Part shown: positions 25,151-34,225 of the stretch, one piece after another
Numbering within the stretch: position 1 is the stretch's first letter
Layout of the letters: every line of letters begins with the position of its first letter
DNA from: Tenacibaculum dicentrarchi
GTDB taxonomy: Bacteria; Bacteroidota; Bacteroidia; Flavobacteriales; Flavobacteriaceae
DNA length: 64,000 bases
Reading direction: 5' to 3'
Assembly (NCBI RefSeq): GCF_900239345.1
Contig: NZ_OESZ01000045.1
Coordinates: 1 to 64,000, forward strand
The notes under the pieces: generated by a model
What the model saw: the letters and a program-made list of their open reading frames with translations, nothing else
What the model was told of the DNA's origin: nothing
Database searches by the model: none
Made by a program: the position numbers and the translations under genes

Positions 25151-25187
25151 AAAAAATCCGTAGCTTTTTACACTGCGGATTTTTTTT
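25151..25187. terminator. bidirectional terminator between the pseudo-esterase and CvfB-like genes
   Basis: AAAATCCGTAG pairs with CTGCGGATTTT (one G-T pair) around a 9-base loop, with A and T runs on the two sides. The two genes converge here. Confidence 0.8.
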
Positions 25188-25205
25188 ATTTTTTTCATTT
25201 AAAAT

Positions 25206-25655
25206 CTATTTAATCAATTCGATTCTATCTTGTTTTAAAAGGATTTTTTTATCCTTATATAAACCACCAATAGCTCTTTTAAATGCTTTTTTACTCATTT
25301 GTAAACGAAATTTAATGGCTTCTGGTGAACTTTTATCAGTTAACATTAAATAGCCTTTTTCATCTAATTTACGCATAATTACATCGGCATCAGTATCAAT
25401 TACGTTCCTAAAACCTTGCGGACGTAACGATACATCAATTTTACCGTCATCACGTATTTTTTTAACGTATCCGTAGGTTTCCATGCCTTCTTCAATATCT
25501 TGATATACTTCACTATTAAACAATAAACCGTCAAATTCATCATCAATTAAAACAGTATACCCTAAAGGTGTTTGCTCTACTATTTTTAAATTTATTTGGT
25601 CTCCTTCTTGTAACCCATCTTGTGAGTCTTCATATAATCCGTCTTGTAATTCCAT
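25206..25655 (-). CDS. CvfB-like S1/winged-helix RNA- or DNA-binding protein
   Basis: The 149-aa protein is shorter than full CvfB/YitL (about 280 aa) and corresponds to its C-terminal half. An S1-like barrel is at about 18-80 (GDQINLKIVEQTPLGYTVLIDDEFDGLLF, then IRDDGKIDVSLRP), and a winged-helix domain follows (about 85-149; FRLQMSKKAFKRAIGGLYKDKKI). A nucleic-acid-binding regulatory role is inferred. It starts 9 bases past the menD stop, so the two are an operon. Confidence 0.8.
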   Translation of the reverse strand: MELQDGLYEDSQDGLQEGDQINLKIVEQTPLGYTVLIDDEFDGLLFNSEVYQDIEEGMETYGYVKKIRDDGKIDVSLRPQGFRNVIDTDADVIMRKLDEKGYLMLTDKSSPEAIKFRLQMSKKAFKRAIGGLYKDKKILLKQDRIELIK

Positions 25656-25664
25656 CTTGTAAGT

Positions 25665-27386
25665 TTATAAATTTTTAAAATAGTTCTTTAAAACTACGTC
25701 ATTTATTTCTTTTGGAGTAAAAACCTCCATTATTTTTGGTTTCTCAGATTCCGCATAAAAATCATTCAATCCGTTCAATTCTGCTGTTAATTCTTCTAAA
25801 TTTGAAATAGCCGTATATTCAAAATCATACATTTTTGCCAAATGTTCCGCCGTTAAATGATGTGGCGTTTCAAAATAATTTGTGGCATTTGTAGTCGATG
25901 GTCCAGGGATAAACCTAAAAATTCCACCACCAGCATTGTTTATTATAATAATTCTAAAATCAGTAGGAATATTAGTGTTCCATAAAGCATTGCTATCGTA
26001 AAAAAAGCTCAAATCTCCTGTAATAAAAGTGGTTTTTTTGATATTTTTTGTAGCAAATCCCGCTCCGATTGCGGTACTTGTACTTCCGTCAATCCCGCTT
26101 GTACCTCTATTACAAAATATTTGCAAGGTTTTATTCGTATCAAATAATTGTGAATACCTGATAATAGAACTATTACTAATTTGAAGTTGTGAATTACTAG
26201 GAATTACTTTTAAAACGGTTTCAAATACTTTTAAATCGGAATATTCACAATTTGCTAAATATTGTTGATGTTTTTGATGTCGTTCTTGCTTTTTAACTAG
26301 CCATTTTTGTTGATAAATATTGCTAATTTCTGCTAATTCACTTACTTTATTTTCTTGCTGATTTGCTAATTTTCGCAAAAAATATACGGGTTTCTCTTGC
26401 ACAAATTCCGATAAACATTGATAGGTATCCATCGGTTTAAATTCATCAATATGCCAATGATGTTTGGGTGTATATTTTCGTAAAAATTGCTTTATTTTCT
26501 TAGAAATTACCATTCCTCCCAAAGTAATTAAAACCGCTGGACGCAATGCCAAAAAATCAGCTTCGTTTAAAGGAATAATCAATTTATCAATGCTGTTGAT
26601 AAATTTTGAATGATATAAATTTGAAGTCGTTTCTGTAAAAACTAAAACAGACTGATTATCCGCTAAATTACTTAAAACCACTTGTAATTCATCATCAGGA
26701 AAATGACTTCCTACTAAAATAATTTTTTTAGAAGATGTATTCCAAATTTCTAGTAATTTCTGATAATTTTCAGCATTTTTTTCATGATTTTTGTGATTTT
26801 CATCTAAATTATCAGAAAAATCAACAGTTTTCAATTCATCAACAGTTTCATACAAAGGCTCATCAAAAGGAACATTTATATGAATTGGTGCTTTTTTTGA
26901 AATTGCAATTTGCAAGGCTTTACTTACTAAAGTTTTATTTTGAATAAACTGATTGCCCGATTTATTGGTCGATTCTGTTAAATTTGCCGAAAATAATACA
27001 TGATTTTCAAACACATTTTCCTGACGGATGGTTTGCCCATCGCCAATATCAATTAAATGTTTGGGTCTATCCGCAGAAATTACCACCAGTGGAATATTGC
27101 TATAAAAAGCCTCCGCTATAGCGGGATAATAATTTAATAATGCAGAGCCTGAAGAACAAATCATAGCCACAGGTTTTCGCTTTTGCTGAGCGATTCCTAA
27201 GGCAAAAAAAGCGGCACAACGTTCATCAACAACACTTAATGTTTCTATATTCGGGTGATTTGAAAACCCAATAGTAAGCGGTGCATTTCTTGAACCTGGT
27301 GAAATAATAACGGTATCAATATTAAATTGATGACATGCCGAAATAACTAATTGTGCGAGTTCTTTTTTAGGATACATTTTTTTCAT
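25665..27386 (-). CDS. menD: SEPHCHC synthase MenD
   Basis: MenD is the thiamine-diphosphate enzyme that condenses isochorismate and 2-oxoglutarate in menaquinone synthesis. The 573-aa protein has ISPGSRNAPLT near residue 29, ICSSGSALLNYYPAIAEA, the ISADRPKHL segment and the ThDP-binding GDLSFFYDSNAL...IIIINNAGGGIF (about 475-505). The start could be either ATG, 27384-27386 or three codons later (MYPKKELAQ, the more family-like). It is cotranscribed with the CvfB-like gene. Confidence 0.95.
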   Translation of the reverse strand: MKKMYPKKELAQLVISACHQFNIDTVIISPGSRNAPLTIGFSNHPNIETLSVVDERCAAFFALGIAQQKRKPVAMICSSGSALLNYYPAIAEAFYSNIPLVVISADRPKHLIDIGDGQTIRQENVFENHVLFSANLTESTNKSGNQFIQNKTLVSKALQIAISKKAPIHINVPFDEPLYETVDELKTVDFSDNLDENHKNHEKNAENYQKLLEIWNTSSKKIILVGSHFPDDELQVVLSNLADNQSVLVFTETTSNLYHSKFINSIDKLIIPLNEADFLALRPAVLITLGGMVISKKIKQFLRKYTPKHHWHIDEFKPMDTYQCLSEFVQEKPVYFLRKLANQQENKVSELAEISNIYQQKWLVKKQERHQKHQQYLANCEYSDLKVFETVLKVIPSNSQLQISNSSIIRYSQLFDTNKTLQIFCNRGTSGIDGSTSTAIGAGFATKNIKKTTFITGDLSFFYDSNALWNTNIPTDFRIIIINNAGGGIFRFIPGPSTTNATNYFETPHHLTAEHLAKMYDFEYTAISNLEELTAELNGLNDFYAESEKPKIMEVFTPKEINDVVLKNYFKNL

Positions 27387-27453
27387 TTAATGAGTTTCAA
27401 GCTTAGCAAAACTCAATATTACTAAGTATTTCTTTTATTTTTAAAGAAATAAA

Positions 27454-27499
27454 AAGTCAGAAAAATTAAAGACAAAACATCCTTTTACTTCTCTGACTT
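27454..27499 (-). terminator. weak terminator-like stem after the transaldolase gene
   Basis: AAGTCAGA and TCTGACTT form an 8-bp stem separated by 30 bases, followed by TTTTTATTT in the minus direction. The long loop makes it uncertain. Confidence 0.45.
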
Positions 27500-27523
27500 C
27501 CTATTTTAAAACAGTAATATTGT

Positions 27524-28177
27524 TTAGTTTCCTTTTTTATAATCTTCTAAAAATTTGGCTAAACCGATGTCTGTTAAAGGATGTTTTAACAATCCTTCGA
27601 TAGCACTTAAAGGTCCTGTCATTACATTTGCCCCTAATTTTGCACAGTCAATAATGTGCATGGTATGACGTACAGATGCCGCTAAAATTTGTGTTTCAAA
27701 ATTATAGTTATCATAAATTAAACGAATTTCAGAGATTAAGTTTAATCCATCTGTTGAAATATCGTCTAAACGACCAATAAATGGCGATACATAGGTTGCC
27801 CCTGCTTTTGCCGCTAATAACGCCTGACCTGCTGAAAAGACTAAAGTTACATTAGTTCTTATTCCTTTATCGGAAAAATATTTACAGGCTTTAATTCCAT
27901 CTTTTATCATTGGTAATTTTACCACAATTTGAGGATTTAAAGCAGCCAAAGCATCTCCTTCTTTTTTCATTCCTTCGAAATCTGTTGAAATAACCTCAGC
28001 AGAAACATCGCCTTCAACAATTTCACAGATAGCCTTGTAATGATTTATGATATTTTCATGCCCTGTAATTCCTTCTTTTGCCATTAAAGATGGATTCGTT
28101 GTTACACCGTCTAAAATTCCTAAAGCTTGTGCTTCTTTAATTTGTGATAAATTTGCTGTATCAATAAAAAATTTCAT
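27524..28177 (-). CDS. transaldolase / fructose-6-phosphate aldolase family
   Basis: This 217-aa class I aldolase is of the short transaldolase type (TIGR00875; FSA/TalC-like). It begins [20 protein letters not shown] and has [14 protein letters not shown]; the Schiff-base lysine is in [11 protein letters not shown] (about K86). ASVRHTMHI follows where FSA has its helix with the active-site region. In Bacteroidota such proteins serve as transaldolase in the pentose phosphate pathway. It lies downstream of the SDR gene on the same strand. Confidence 0.9.
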   Translation of the reverse strand: MKFFIDTANLSQIKEAQALGILDGVTTNPSLMAKEGITGHENIINHYKAICEIVEGDVSAEVISTDFEGMKKEGDALAALNPQIVVKLPMIKDGIKACKYFSDKGIRTNVTLVFSAGQALLAAKAGATYVSPFIGRLDDISTDGLNLISEIRLIYDNYNFETQILAASVRHTMHIIDCAKLGANVMTGPLSAIEGLLKHPLTDIGLAKFLEDYKKGN

Positions 28178-28252
28178 CTGTATATATGTTATGTGGTTAA
28201 ATTAATTTTAATTAAAAGTGATTTTTGACTTTACAGAATATTGCCTGCAAAT

Positions 28253-29053
28253 TTACAATTTATAATGGTTCATTAACAGTTTTTGATACATTTTATCGGG
28301 TAGTATTCGTTTTAAAACAATCGAAAACTTCTCCATAAAACCACCTATTTTATAATGAATTTTTGGGTTTTTATGTTCTATAATTTCATGCAGTGCCTTT
28401 GCCATTACATCAGGGTTCATTCCTGATGATACATGCGCATCCATCAACGCTAAATTTTCGGCATATTTTTCTTTATAAGCCGATTTTTCATACATTGGCG
28501 TATGGTAGCGTCCTGCGGCAATATTGGTGGCAAAATCACCTGGAGCTACATTTATTACTTTAATCCCGAAGCTTTTCACCTCCATGCTAATGGATTCTGT
28601 AACGAGTTCTAAAGCACCTTTACTTGCCGAGTAAATTCCTCTAAAAGGCAATCCCATATACCCTGCGATAGAGGTTAAATTAATAATAACACCCGATTTT
28701 TGCTTGCGCATTTGTGGTAAAACAGCCTTGATAACATCAATAGCGCCAAAGAAATTTGTGTTAAAATTGGCACGCATTTCATCGGTTGGCGTGTCTTCAA
28801 TCGACCCTGTTATTCCTTTTCCTGCATTGTTTATTAGCACATCTATTGTACCTTCTTTTTGAAGAATACTTTGAATAGCTTTTTGTATTGTTACTGGTTT
28901 TGTAACATCTAAAGCAACCATTTTATATGGTAATTTTAAATCTGATGGATTTCTACTTGTTCCGTAAACGGTGTAATTTTTATGGTGTAAATAGGTAGCA
29001 ACTGCTTTTCCGATTCCAGAAGATGCACCTGTTATTAATACGACTTTTGACAT
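28253..29053 (-). CDS. short-chain dehydrogenase/reductase
   Basis: The 266-aa protein is a classical SDR: TGASSGIGKAV (NAD(P)-binding), NNAGKGI, the active-site Ser in NLTSIAGYM, and YSASKGAL (catalytic Tyr and Lys). The long C-terminal part with MNPDVMAKALHEIIEHKNPKIHYKIGG is typical of lipid- or steroid-type SDRs. The substrate is unknown. I chose the ATG at 29051-29053 (MSKVVLITGAS); the upstream TTG in frame is part of the promoter-like GATATTTG. Confidence 0.88.
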   Translation of the reverse strand: MSKVVLITGASSGIGKAVATYLHHKNYTVYGTSRNPSDLKLPYKMVALDVTKPVTIQKAIQSILQKEGTIDVLINNAGKGITGSIEDTPTDEMRANFNTNFFGAIDVIKAVLPQMRKQKSGVIINLTSIAGYMGLPFRGIYSASKGALELVTESISMEVKSFGIKVINVAPGDFATNIAAGRYHTPMYEKSAYKEKYAENLALMDAHVSSGMNPDVMAKALHEIIEHKNPKIHYKIGGFMEKFSIVLKRILPDKMYQKLLMNHYKL

Positions 29054-29115
29054 TAAATTGATTTTATGCAAATATCAGAAAAGTTCGCTATAATTAAGAA
29101 GAGTTTAAAAATACT

Positions 29116-29123
29116 TATCTTTG
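29116..29123 (+). promoter_or_regulatory. -7 promoter element for the M1 peptidase gene
   Basis: TATCTTTG matches TAnnTTTG, 37 bases before the ATG at 29161. Confidence 0.45.
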
Positions 29124-29160
29124 TAATTCTTATTTTTTCAGAAAACAGCAGTATCTTATT

Positions 29161-30819
29161 ATGTATAAAAAATTAATTATAAGTATTTTCTTCTTACTTA
29201 TCAGCAGCAATATCTTAGCACAAACGGGGCTATTTGAACACCATAAAAATTTCACACATCAAGACAGTTTGAGAGGGTCAATTACACCTGAAAGAATTTG
29301 GTGGAATTTGACCTATTATCATTTAGATATTGCTATTAATCCTGATAAAAAATTTATCCAAGGAAAAAACACGGTACAATACACGGTTTTAAAACCACAT
29401 AATGTATTGCAAATTGATTTACAAGCGCCTTTAAAAATCACGAAAGTTATTCAAAACGGCAAAGAATTAAAAGTAACTCATCAAGGAAATGCGCATTTTA
29501 TTCATTTAAAAAAGCATCAAAAAACAGGTACTGTTAATTCTTTAGATGTTTACTATCAAGGACACCCAAAGGTTGCTAAAAATGCGCCTTGGGACGGTGG
29601 TTTCACCTGGAAAAAAGATAAAAATGGCAATCATTTTGTAGCCACTTCTTGCCAAGGATTAGGCGCTAGTGTTTGGTGGCCAAACAAAGACCATATGTAC
29701 GACGAGGTAGACAGCATGGCAATTAGCGTGCGTGTTCCTAAAAATTTGATGGATATTTCTAACGGAAAATTACGCAAAATAGAACAACATAAAGATGATA
29801 CAAAAACCTATCATTGGTTTGTTAATAATCCTATTAATAATTATGGTGTAAATATAAATATTGGCGATTATGTGCATTTTTCTGAAAAATATAAAGGCGA
29901 AGCGGGTGTTTTAGACATGGATTATTATGTGTTGCGAAACAACTTATCGAAAGCAAAAAAGCAGTTTAAAGATGCCCCTAAAATGATGAAAGCTTTTGAG
30001 CATTGGTTTGGGAAATATCCTTTTTATAAAGATGGATACAAACTCGTGGAAACGCCGTATTTAGGTATGGAACATCAAAGTTCGGTTACGTATGGAAATA
30101 ATTTTAAAAACGGATATTTAGGACGTGATTTATCGGGGACTGGTTGGGGTTTAAAGTTTGATTTTATTATTATTCACGAATCTGGGCATGAGTGGTTTGC
30201 CAATAACATTACCAATAAAGATATTGCCGATATGTGGATTCATGAGAGTTTTACCGCCTATTCTGAAAGCTTATTTTTAGACTATTACTACGGTAAAAAA
30301 GCGGCTTCTGAGTACGTTATTGGAACTCGAAAAAGTATTTTGAATAACATTCCTATTATTGGGCGATATGGTGTAAACAGTGAAGGTTCTGGCGATATGT
30401 ATTATAAAGGTGCAAATATGTTACACAACATTAGAACCTTGCTTAATAATGATGAAAAATGGCGACAAATTTTACGTGGCTTAAATTCGGTTTTTTATCA
30501 TAAAACAGTAACGACCAAGCAGGTTGAAAATTATTTAATAGCACAATCGGGCTTAGATTTATCTTGTATTTTTGATCAGTATTTGCGTACAGTGAAAATT
30601 CCTGTTTTTGAATATAAAATCAAAAACAATAACATTTCATATCGATGGAAAAATGTTATTGATGGTTTTAATATGCCGATAAATATTTTAGTTGATAAAA
30701 AAACACAGCAATTAAAACCTTCTAAAAATTGGCAAAAAACAACATTTTCTTCGGATAAAACAGCGACTAAAATTACAGTGGATGAAAATTTTTATGTAGA
30801 TATTAAAAACATAAAATAA
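29161..30819 (+). CDS. M1 family metallopeptidase
   Basis: This secreted zinc aminopeptidase has 552 aa and a signal peptide ending ILAQ at about residue 21. The N-terminal beta domain is followed by the catalytic domain with GMEHQSSVTYG (the GAMEN-equivalent) and HESGHEW (about 339-345), then WIHESFTAYSE, whose Glu completes the HExxH-18-E zinc site. There is no C-terminal T9SS sorting domain, so it probably stays in the periplasm or on the outer membrane. It is monocistronic. Confidence 0.92.
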   Translation: MYKKLIISIFFLLISSNILAQTGLFEHHKNFTHQDSLRGSITPERIWWNLTYYHLDIAINPDKKFIQGKNTVQYTVLKPHNVLQIDLQAPLKITKVIQNGKELKVTHQGNAHFIHLKKHQKTGTVNSLDVYYQGHPKVAKNAPWDGGFTWKKDKNGNHFVATSCQGLGASVWWPNKDHMYDEVDSMAISVRVPKNLMDISNGKLRKIEQHKDDTKTYHWFVNNPINNYGVNINIGDYVHFSEKYKGEAGVLDMDYYVLRNNLSKAKKQFKDAPKMMKAFEHWFGKYPFYKDGYKLVETPYLGMEHQSSVTYGNNFKNGYLGRDLSGTGWGLKFDFIIIHESGHEWFANNITNKDIADMWIHESFTAYSESLFLDYYYGKKAASEYVIGTRKSILNNIPIIGRYGVNSEGSGDMYYKGANMLHNIRTLLNNDEKWRQILRGLNSVFYHKTVTTKQVENYLIAQSGLDLSCIFDQYLRTVKIPVFEYKIKNNNISYRWKNVIDGFNMPINILVDKKTQQLKPSKNWQKTTFSSDKTATKITVDENFYVDIKNIK

Positions 30820-30844
30820 ACACAACATACATTACGTACAAACA

Positions 30845-30956
30845 CTATCTATCGCGTCTAACATACAGGGTTCTAAATAATTTACATCTATAAAATGTTA
30901 TACCCATAAAAAAGACGCGATAACCGTAAAGAGACGCGATAAATCGACATCTCTAC
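30845..30956. repeat. GAGACGCGATA-type intergenic inverted repeat
   Basis: TATCGCGTCT (30850-30859) is repeated in inverse form twice as AGACGCGATA (30913-30922 and 30932-30941). The second forms an imperfect hairpin with TCGACATCTCTAC (to 30956). It resembles a common bacterial intergenic palindrome built on GTAGAGACGCGAT. It lies between the M1 peptidase and DUF721 gene ends. Confidence 0.6.
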
Positions 30957-30966
30957 ATTATTATTA

Positions 30967-31263
30967 TTACACCAACATTAATTTTTTGATCAAATTTTCG
31001 CCCATTTCTTCGTTCATCATTTTTATGATTTTATCTTTTCCGTAATTTAATTCCTCCCTTAAAACAGAAGAAGATAATCGAACAATTAGCGTTCCGTTTT
31101 GCAACCTTACTTCGGTTGTATAAGACGTTACTCCTGCGCCCATTAATTTGGTCCAAGCTTCTGAAATATGAATTTTCTGAAAGCCTTTTTTTAAATTTCC
31201 TTCTTTAATATAGCTTCCTAATAAATCTTTTATTGAAAAACTATCGTTTTCTCGTTTTGCCAT
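30967..31263 (-). CDS. DUF721 protein (DciA-like)
   Basis: The 98-aa protein is a DUF721 domain, related to the DciA helicase-loading factor. Typical parts are IHISEAWTKLMGAGVTSYTTEVRLQNGTLIVRLSSSVLREEL and the N-terminal SIKDLLGSYIKEGNL. Membership and the usual neighbourhood with recF suggest a role in replication initiation or repair. It follows recF on the same strand after 21 bases and is thus probably cotranscribed. Confidence 0.88.
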   Translation of the reverse strand: MAKRENDSFSIKDLLGSYIKEGNLKKGFQKIHISEAWTKLMGAGVTSYTTEVRLQNGTLIVRLSSSVLREELNYGKDKIIKMMNEEMGENLIKKLMLV

Positions 31264-31284
31264 ACTTTTTTAAATTTATGATTA

Positions 31285-32364
31285 CTACAATTTAAAAATC
31301 TGATATTCTTGATTGCTATTTTTAAGCACATTTTCGGTTCTATCAAAATGTGTATCGGTTATAAAAATTTGCCCAAAAGCATCATTATTTACCAAAGCAA
31401 CAATTTGTGCTACCCTATTTTCATCTAATTTATCAAAAATATCATCTAATAAGAGAATTGGCGTTACATTTGATTGTTTTTTTAAAAATTCAAACTGCGC
31501 TAGTTTCAGGGCAATTAAGTAGGTTTTTTGCTGTCCTTGCGATCCAAATTTTTTAATCGGATATTCGTCAATTTCAAAATTTAAATCATCTTTATGAATT
31601 CCTGATGTTGTATATTGCAACATCCTATCTTTGGCTAAACTATTGGCAAATAAATCAGTTAAAGAAGCGTCGTGCAACTGACTTTTGTAACGCAAATTTA
31701 CGGTTTCTTTATTGCCTGAAATTATATGGTGTTTTGCATTAAAAATTGGCACAAATCCTTCCAAAAAAGCTTTTCTCTTTTGATAAATTACAGTTCCATA
31801 TTCTACTAATTGAGCATCATATACCTTTAAATTTAGAGCATCAAAAGTTCTGTTTGCTACAAAATATTTTAACAAGGCATTTCTCTGACTGATAATTTTA
31901 TTATACGAAATTAAGCTTTGTAAATAATTTTTATCTTGCTGAGAAATAACGTTGTCCATAAATTTGCGACGGGTTTCACTACCTTCTACAATTAAGTTTC
32001 TATCGACTGGCGAAATAATGACTAATGGCAATTGCCCAATATGCTCCGAAAACTTTTCGTAAGGCTTACCATTTCTTTTTAATATTTTTTTCTGACCTCT
32101 TTTTAAAGAACATAAAATTTTTTCATTTCTACTAGCTAAATGATATGCGCCTTCAATCATAAAAAAATCTTGCCCATGACGAATATTTTGACCCGCTATC
32201 GAATTAAAGTAACTTTTTGCAAACGATAAATAATAAATAGCATCTAACACATTCGTTTTACCAACACCATTACTACCCACAAAACAGTTTATTTTCTCTT
32301 GAAAATCAAACGATTGTGTTTCAATATTTTTAAAATTCACTAAAGATAATTTTTGCAAATACAT
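31285..32364 (-). CDS. recF: DNA replication/repair protein RecF
   Basis: RecF is an SMC-like ATPase that loads RecA at gaps. The 359-aa protein has the Walker A motif [14 protein letters not shown] (about 29-42), the signature [20 protein letters not shown] and Walker [16 protein letters not shown]. The N-terminal [15 protein letters not shown] is standard. Its partner DUF721 gene lies immediately downstream. Confidence 0.96.
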   Translation of the reverse strand: MYLQKLSLVNFKNIETQSFDFQEKINCFVGSNGVGKTNVLDAIYYLSFAKSYFNSIAGQNIRHGQDFFMIEGAYHLASRNEKILCSLKRGQKKILKRNGKPYEKFSEHIGQLPLVIISPVDRNLIVEGSETRRKFMDNVISQQDKNYLQSLISYNKIISQRNALLKYFVANRTFDALNLKVYDAQLVEYGTVIYQKRKAFLEGFVPIFNAKHHIISGNKETVNLRYKSQLHDASLTDLFANSLAKDRMLQYTTSGIHKDDLNFEIDEYPIKKFGSQGQQKTYLIALKLAQFEFLKKQSNVTPILLLDDIFDKLDENRVAQIVALVNNDAFGQIFITDTHFDRTENVLKNSNQEYQIFKL

Positions 32365-32446
32365 GATTTTTTTTTTTTTCAGAAAAGAAAGCGCAAATTA
32401 TCATTTTTTCAGGAATAATCCATTTTTAAAATCCAATTTAAAAAGC

Positions 32447-32454
32447 TATTTTTG
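32447..32454 (+). promoter_or_regulatory. -7 promoter element for the TPR-ribH operon
   Basis: TATTTTTG matches TAnnTTTG, 22 bases before the ATG at 32477. Confidence 0.45.
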
Positions 32455-32476
32455 TTCCACAAATTTTTAAGCAATT

Positions 32477-33259
32477 ATGGCTACATACAAGAAGAGGGGT
32501 TACAAACCTAAAAAAGAAAAGGTTGAGCAAGAAGTTGAAGAGAACTTTGATGAATCGCAAAGTACAACAGCCGAAGTATTTAATACTTTAGATGATACCG
32601 CAAATAAATCAGAACAGTGGATTGAAAAAAACAGTAAGAATTTATTTTTAGGATTGGTAGCTGTTGCAGCTGTAATTTTAGGTTATTTAGCGTACAATAC
32701 ATTTATTTCTCAGCCCAATGAAAAAGAGGCGTCAAATGAATTATCTCACCCAAGAGTCTTTTTTGATAAAGCAGAAAAATCAGCTGGTAAACCTGCAGAA
32801 GCTCTTTACAATATTGGACTTAATGGTGGTGATGGTAAATATGGTTTTATTGATATTGCTAGTAAATTTAGTGGAACAAAAGCAGGAAATTCAGCAAATC
32901 TTTATGCAGGTCTTTCTTTCTTAAAAACAAAAAAATACGAAGAAGCAATTAAATATTTAAGTGATTTTAATTCAGAAGATGAATTATTAGGAGCTATTGC
33001 TTTAGGAGCTATTGGTGATGCGTTTGCTGACATTAACCAATCGGAAGATGCTTTAACATACTATCAAAAAGCAGCTAAAAAGAAAAGTAATGATTTTACA
33101 GCTCCTTTATTCTTATTTAAAGCAGCACAAACTGCTATGAATTTAAAAGAATATACTACTGCTGAAAAATTATATACAACTATTAAAGAAAAATACGCTA
33201 CTACTGACCAAGGTCGAGATATTCAAAAATATATCAATAGTGCAAAATACGCGCAATAA
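32477..33259 (+). CDS. membrane-anchored TPR protein (YfgM-like)
   Basis: The 260-aa protein has a basic, then acidic N-terminal tail, one membrane helix (about 55-72, LFLGLVAVAAVILGYLAY) and a C-terminal TPR_21-type tetratricopeptide region (about 105-255). This layout fits YfgM-like proteins that associate with the Sec or BAM machinery; the exact role is unknown. Its stop overlaps the ribH start by one base (TAATG), so the two are translated together. Confidence 0.85.
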   Translation: MATYKKRGYKPKKEKVEQEVEENFDESQSTTAEVFNTLDDTANKSEQWIEKNSKNLFLGLVAVAAVILGYLAYNTFISQPNEKEASNELSHPRVFFDKAEKSAGKPAEALYNIGLNGGDGKYGFIDIASKFSGTKAGNSANLYAGLSFLKTKKYEEAIKYLSDFNSEDELLGAIALGAIGDAFADINQSEDALTYYQKAAKKKSNDFTAPLFLFKAAQTAMNLKEYTTAEKLYTTIKEKYATTDQGRDIQKYINSAKYAQ

Positions 33260-33765
33260 TGGCAACAACAAATTTATCTTATTATGATAAAACAACTATC
33301 CCAAATGCGAAATCTTTTCGATTTGGGATTGTTGTTTCAGAATGGAATTCTGAAATTACAGAAAACCTTCATAAAGGTGCTATTGAAGCATTTTTAGATT
33401 GTGGAGCAGAAAAAAATAATATTATTTCTTGGGATGTTCCTGGAAGTTTTGAATTGGTTTATGGATGTAAAAAAATGATTGAATCTCAAAAAGTAGATGC
33501 AATTATTGCCATTGGAAACGTAATTCAAGGAGAAACAAAACACTTCGATTTTGTATGTGATGGTGTTACACAAGGTATTGTAGATTTGAACATTAAATAT
33601 GATGTTCCTGTAATTTTTTGTGTATTAACTGATAATACAAAACAACAATCACTTGATAGGTCTGGAGGAAAATTAGGTAATAAAGGTATTGAATGTGCTA
33701 TTGCAGCTATTAAAATGGCAGCACTTAAAAACCTAGACAAACCTACTACTTCTTTAGGATTTTAA
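33259..33765 (+). CDS. ribH: 6,7-dimethyl-8-ribityllumazine synthase
   Basis: RibH makes the riboflavin precursor from two substrates in the cytosol and usually forms capsids or pentamers. The 168-aa protein has FRFGIVVSEWNSEIT, SWDVPGSFELVYGCKKM, AIGNVIQGETKHFDFV (catalytic His) and VPVIFCVLTDNTKQQSLDRSGGKLGNKG. It follows the TPR gene and precedes a very strong terminator. Confidence 0.96.
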   Translation: MATTNLSYYDKTTIPNAKSFRFGIVVSEWNSEITENLHKGAIEAFLDCGAEKNNIISWDVPGSFELVYGCKKMIESQKVDAIIAIGNVIQGETKHFDFVCDGVTQGIVDLNIKYDVPVIFCVLTDNTKQQSLDRSGGKLGNKGIECAIAAIKMAALKNLDKPTTSLGF

Positions 33766-33787
33766 ATATATTATTTAAATATCAGTT

Positions 33788-33836
33788 AAAGTTAAAAAGA
33801 ACCAAAATATATAATATATTGGTTCTTTTTAACTTT
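33788..33836 (+). terminator. strong terminator of the TPR-ribH operon
   Basis: A perfect 18-bp stem (33788-33805 with 33819-33836) encloses a 13-base A/T loop. It lies 22 bases after the ribH stop. Confidence 0.9.
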
Positions 33837-33941
33837 AATTTAGGCTTATTTTTTTGACAATTAGTCTTAATTCAGTAACTTTGAATTTCGTCTTAATTTG
33901 GTGTAATTTTTGTTGCATTACAGTATTCAAAAGCAGTAACT

Positions 33942-34214
33942 ATGGGATTTATTAAAAAAGAAAATAAAAAATTCGATTACAAACCAACTTACTACAAAGG
34001 CGAAGGAAACCCTTATCAAGTAACACATAAATTTGATAAATACCGTACAACTGTTGGTAAAACAAAAGGTTTAAAAGCTAAGTTTACAACAGCAATTGAT
34101 GAGTTTAAAAACTCTAAAAATGGAGGTTTTAATAGCACAATTTTAATTTTAATTGCTTTTTTTACACTTTTATTTTTATTTTTTATCGATTTTGATCTTT
34201 CTATCTTTTTATAA
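33942..34214 (+). CDS. small C-tail membrane protein
   Basis: This 90-aa protein has a basic, polar N-terminal part (MGFIKKENKKFDYKPTYYKGEG) and one C-terminal membrane helix (about 66-88). Homologues beside ribH in flavobacteria are sometimes labelled riboflavin synthase subunit beta, which seems to be carried over from the neighbour; nothing here supports that. It lies 11 bases before mutL and is probably cotranscribed with it. Confidence 0.72.
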   Translation: MGFIKKENKKFDYKPTYYKGEGNPYQVTHKFDKYRTTVGKTKGLKAKFTTAIDEFKNSKNGGFNSTILILIAFFTLLFLFFIDFDLSIFL

Positions 34215-34225
34215 AAAAATAACAA

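Noticed and set aside
33942..34214. Riboflavin synthase beta subunit label for the 90-aa gene
   Set aside because: ribH itself is complete upstream; this protein is a short membrane protein without any lumazine synthase motif.
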